From assembly GCA_000531095.1 (NCBI GenBank), contig HG799463.1, forward strand, positions 770,132 to 834,131: 64,000 nt of DNA. Direction: 5' to 3'. Below, one piece after another: positions 61,946-64,000 of this stretch. The DNA comes from Gemmata massiliana. Lineage in GTDB: Bacteria; Planctomycetota; Planctomycetia; Gemmatales; Gemmataceae. Below the pieces are notes generated by a model. That model was not told the DNA's origin and made no database searches. It saw only the letters and a list, made by a program, of their open reading frames with translations. Position 1 is the stretch's first letter; each line of letters starts with the position of its first letter. The position numbers and the translations under genes were made by a program.

Positions 61946-62953
61946 CTAGGGCACGCGGTCCGCAATTCGCCGGGCCGCGTGGTGGCGCGCGGGTACGTCA
62001 CCAGCAAAGAACGCACGCGCGGCACCGCACAGCCCCTCAACCGAGCCAACCGGGAAGCACACCCCGGCGTCCGGTTCCTGCGCGAGCGCGGCCCGAAAGT
62101 ACGGTAGCTCCGACGCGACGAACCCGCGCCCGAGTGTCGCCGTGGTGAGCAAGCTCCCGCTCCCGGTGATCTTCGCGTAGGGCAGCAGGAAGCAATCTGC
62201 GGCCGCGAACAAATCGCTCACGACTTGGTCGGACTGACTCTCCAGAAGCAGCGTCACATTTGCAGTACCGGCCGCGGTCCGGCGCAGCTCGTCCGCGAAG
62301 GCCGGGTCCGGTGGGCGACCCGCAACGATGAGGTGGTACTCCGTGCCGAGGTGCTTTATGGCTTCGATGGCCAGATCGAAGCGCTTGTATGGTCTGATGT
62401 TCCCCTGGCACAGCAGGACGCGGCGCGCCGAATCGATTCCAAAGCGGGCGAGCGTTTCCGCACGCGGCGCAGCGCTCGGGAACACGCCGTCGTAGTTCCC
62501 GTGTTCCATGACGCACACGCGCTCGCGCGAGCCACCGAACCGCCGCACGAACTGGTCCGCGGCCCACTCGTCGTGAACGATACACAGGTCCGCGAACCGC
62601 GCGAGCAGCCGATAGCCGAGTTCGTCGAGCCGCCCGCTCCCCTCGTGGTGCTCCACATCGTGGAGCGTCCAGACGATGCGAATCCCGAGCGACCGCGCGA
62701 GGCGCAGGTACTTCCAAAACCCGGCCAGTCCGCGTGCGCGCGCCCACAACGAGGTTCCGCGACAGCGCCAGATCTGCTCCGGCGCCCACTGAAACTGGAT
62801 CGCGTCGATCGCGCCCGCACACGCGCGCAAGAAGTCGTCGCGCACTTCGCACCCGGGGCCGAGAGTCACCCCGTGTGCCGCCAGTGCGCCGTAGTACAGG
62901 TCGAGATAGCGGTTCTCGATCCGCACGTTCGGCCAGTTGGAAACGATCGGCAT
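61946..62953 (-). CDS. glycosyltransferase, GT4-like
   Basis: A 335-aa GT-B glycosyltransferase. The N-terminal half has WPNVRIENRYLDLYYGALAA and VWTLHDVEHHEG; the C-terminal half has RVLLCQGNIRPYKRFDLAIE, a YHLIVAGRPPDPAF strand and FLLPYAKITGSGSLLTTATL, consistent with the GT4 donor domain. Starts at an ATG (62951-62953) 14 bases after the FkbM gene. The 84-base gap to the next gene has nothing recognised. Confidence 0.88.
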   Translation of the reverse strand: MPIVSNWPNVRIENRYLDLYYGALAAHGVTLGPGCEVRDDFLRACAGAIDAIQFQWAPEQIWRCRGTSLWARARGLAGFWKYLRLARSLGIRIVWTLHDVEHHEGSGRLDELGYRLLARFADLCIVHDEWAADQFVRRFGGSRERVCVMEHGNYDGVFPSAAPRAETLARFGIDSARRVLLCQGNIRPYKRFDLAIEAIKHLGTEYHLIVAGRPPDPAFADELRRTAAGTANVTLLLESQSDQVVSDLFAAADCFLLPYAKITGSGSLLTTATLGRGFVASELPYFRAALAQEPDAGVCFPVGSVEGLCGAARAFFAGDVPARHHAARRIADRVP

Positions 62954-62967
62954 GGCGCGGCTCGCGG

Positions 62968-63888
62968 TCACCGGCGGAACAGGAGGTTGAGCATCTGGGC
63001 ATCGGGCACGGCGGGGTTGAGCGGCGGGAGGTGGTCGTCCACGCGCTCGATAGCCACGGGAGTCAGGCCGCAATCCGCGCCGATCAGGGAGCACTCGAAC
63101 CCGTGGGCGCGGAACCATTCCAGGTACGCGGCCGGGTCGCCCCCCGCGTTGCGAATGCCGATGGGCCAGTATTCGGTGAGGATCGCTCGCGGGCGGTCCG
63201 TGCGAATCAGGCCGTCCAGCCCCGCGACCACGTGCGGTTCGTAGCCCTGCACGTCGATCTTGATGAAGTCCGGCGCGTGCCAGTTGTTTGCAGTGAAGAG
63301 ATCATCGAGCCGCACGACCGGCACTTCCACGAACGCGCGCCCGGCGGAATCGCCATCGGCGTAGAGCCGGTGGTCGCCCAGGTTACCGACCGACTTGAAG
63401 AGTTTCGCGGTTCCCGGTGCGCCGCCCGCGGCGACGTTCACGGCGATTCCCCCGCGTGTACTCAGCTTCAAGTTCTTCTGAAGCAATCCGAAGTTGTACG
63501 GCTCCGGTTCAATCGCAATGACGCGGCCCGTGTCGCCGACCAGCTTCGCCGCGAGTGTGGCGAGGTATCCGAGATTCCCGCCCACATCGAGGTACGTCAT
63601 CCCGGGCCGGAGCAGCGCGCGCAGCGTAGCGGCCTCCGGTTCCTCGTAGCGGCCGTGAATGAAGATCCGGCGCCCCACCCCGAAGTCGCGCAAATCGACC
63701 CACAACCGGCCGTGCGGCACGCGCACCGTTCGCACGGCACGCCCCAGCGACACGAGCCGGCGCGCGAGCCACTCACCGCGCGCGGCGGGGGTCGTCACGA
63801 GCGCTGCGGCCCACGCGCGCCAGTGGTACAGTGGGCCGCGCACGAACGCGGGGACCAGAGTTTGGTACGCTTGCACGATCGCCGACAT
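62968..63888 (-). CDS. FkbM family methyltransferase
   Basis: A 306-aa SAM-dependent methyltransferase. The FkbM domain begins near residue 75 (RIFIHGRYEEPEAATLRALL), with TYLDVGGNLGYLATLAAKLV (SAM-binding loop), VIAIEPEPYNFGLLQKNLKL and PDFIKIDVQGYEPHVVAGLD, all family hallmarks. Methylates a sugar or other surface molecule; the substrate is unknown. The ATG is preceded by GGAGG. First complete gene of the glycan cluster in the window. Confidence 0.93.
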   Translation of the reverse strand: MSAIVQAYQTLVPAFVRGPLYHWRAWAAALVTTPAARGEWLARRLVSLGRAVRTVRVPHGRLWVDLRDFGVGRRIFIHGRYEEPEAATLRALLRPGMTYLDVGGNLGYLATLAAKLVGDTGRVIAIEPEPYNFGLLQKNLKLSTRGGIAVNVAAGGAPGTAKLFKSVGNLGDHRLYADGDSAGRAFVEVPVVRLDDLFTANNWHAPDFIKIDVQGYEPHVVAGLDGLIRTDRPRAILTEYWPIGIRNAGGDPAAYLEWFRAHGFECSLIGADCGLTPVAIERVDDHLPPLNPAVPDAQMLNLLFRR

Positions 63889-63904
63889 CGGGCCTCCACC
63901 CGGG

Positions 63905-64000
63905 TCAATCTCCGATTCGTTCCTCGGTCCACTCTAGCAGCGGCATCACCACGCCGAGCCGGTTCTCGATCTGTTGGAGCGAGCCGATCGCGGACACCTC
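63905..64000 (-). CDS. C-terminal end of a gene, unknown (partial)
   Basis: The minus strand is open from the window edge to a TGA at 63905-63907, giving a 31-residue tail (GSLQQIENRLGVVMPLLEWT near its middle). It lies 17 bases ahead of the FkbM gene and is probably the next upstream member of the cluster. The fragment is too short to assign a family. Confidence 0.55.
   Translation of the reverse strand, partial: EVSAIGSLQQIENRLGVVMPLLEWTEERIGD

Noticed and set aside
1-64000. tRNA or rRNA genes
   Set aside because: No clover-leaf with T-loop/anticodon signals and no rRNA-like conserved stretch could be recognised on either strand.

Overview
This is high-GC chromosomal DNA from a planctomycete, most likely a Gemmataceae-type (Gemmata-like) bacterium. 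The lineage call rests on the gene content: DUF1559 proteins (pilin-like and variants), DUF1501 Tat-exported proteins, a TIGR03000-type domain, a glycine-rich RRM protein, ECF sigma/anti-sigma pairs, an anti-sigma/macroglobulin fusion, FHA regulators, HEAT-repeat proteins, and a short member of what I recall as a paralogous Gemmata family. There is no rRNA, tRNA, CRISPR array or phage module. The only mobile element recognised is one REP-associated tyrosine transposase (RAYT) locus.

Layout. 1-5.9 kb: fatty acid desaturase, small hypothetical, RRM protein, phosphoesterase, membrane protein, a possible sigma-factor remnant, two small planctomycete proteins, and an FG-GAP protein interrupted by one in-frame TGA. 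6-13.4 kb: FHA-GAF histidine kinase, BON-like exported protein, AT-rich intergenic island, second phosphoesterase, small lipoprotein, HEAT protein, and a secreted protein made of three FlgG-type hook domains. 13.5-26.2 kb: HEAT protein, membrane protein, pyruvate kinase, large modular putative glycoside hydrolase, hemW, a proline-rich exported protein, guaB, and an ECF sigma/RskA-like anti-sigma pair. 26.3-34.9 kb: two secreted low-complexity proteins with conserved ends and unlike central repeats, two DUF1559-type proteins (one frameshifted), a DUF1501 protein and a TIGR03000 protein. 34.9-40.5 kb: an ECF sigma factor, a small exported protein and a membrane-bound zinc-finger anti-sigma/macroglobulin protein split by a one-base slip in a C6 tract.

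40.7-41.6 kb: a RAYT gene enclosed by a perfect 70-bp inverted repeat and outer REP-like units. 41.6-49.4 kb: FHA/coiled-coil/pseudokinase protein, divergent from a very large membrane/TPR-like protein. 49.5-58.6 kb: nitrilase-fold hydrolase, RraA-like protein, Tat-exported phosphoesterase, lipoprotein plus classical DUF1559 pseudopilin, GntR/LacI-type regulator, tandem alpha/beta-hydrolase and a second DUF1501 protein. 58.7-64 kb: the end of a minus-strand surface-glycan operon (FkbM methyltransferase plus four glycosyltransferases, two of them overlapping by GTGA), entering the window with a partial gene.

Likely themes are envelope and surface biology with extracytoplasmic signalling: two ECF/anti-sigma units, a hybrid FHA kinase and a pseudokinase next to many exported proteins. 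Intergenic regions are rich in inverted repeats, some belonging to recognisable families. The most unusual items are the triple FlgG-domain protein, the anti-sigma/macroglobulin gene with its homopolymer frameshift, the RAYT locus with its 70-bp repeats abutting the coding region, and the FG-GAP gene with an in-frame TGA followed by a SECIS-like hairpin.
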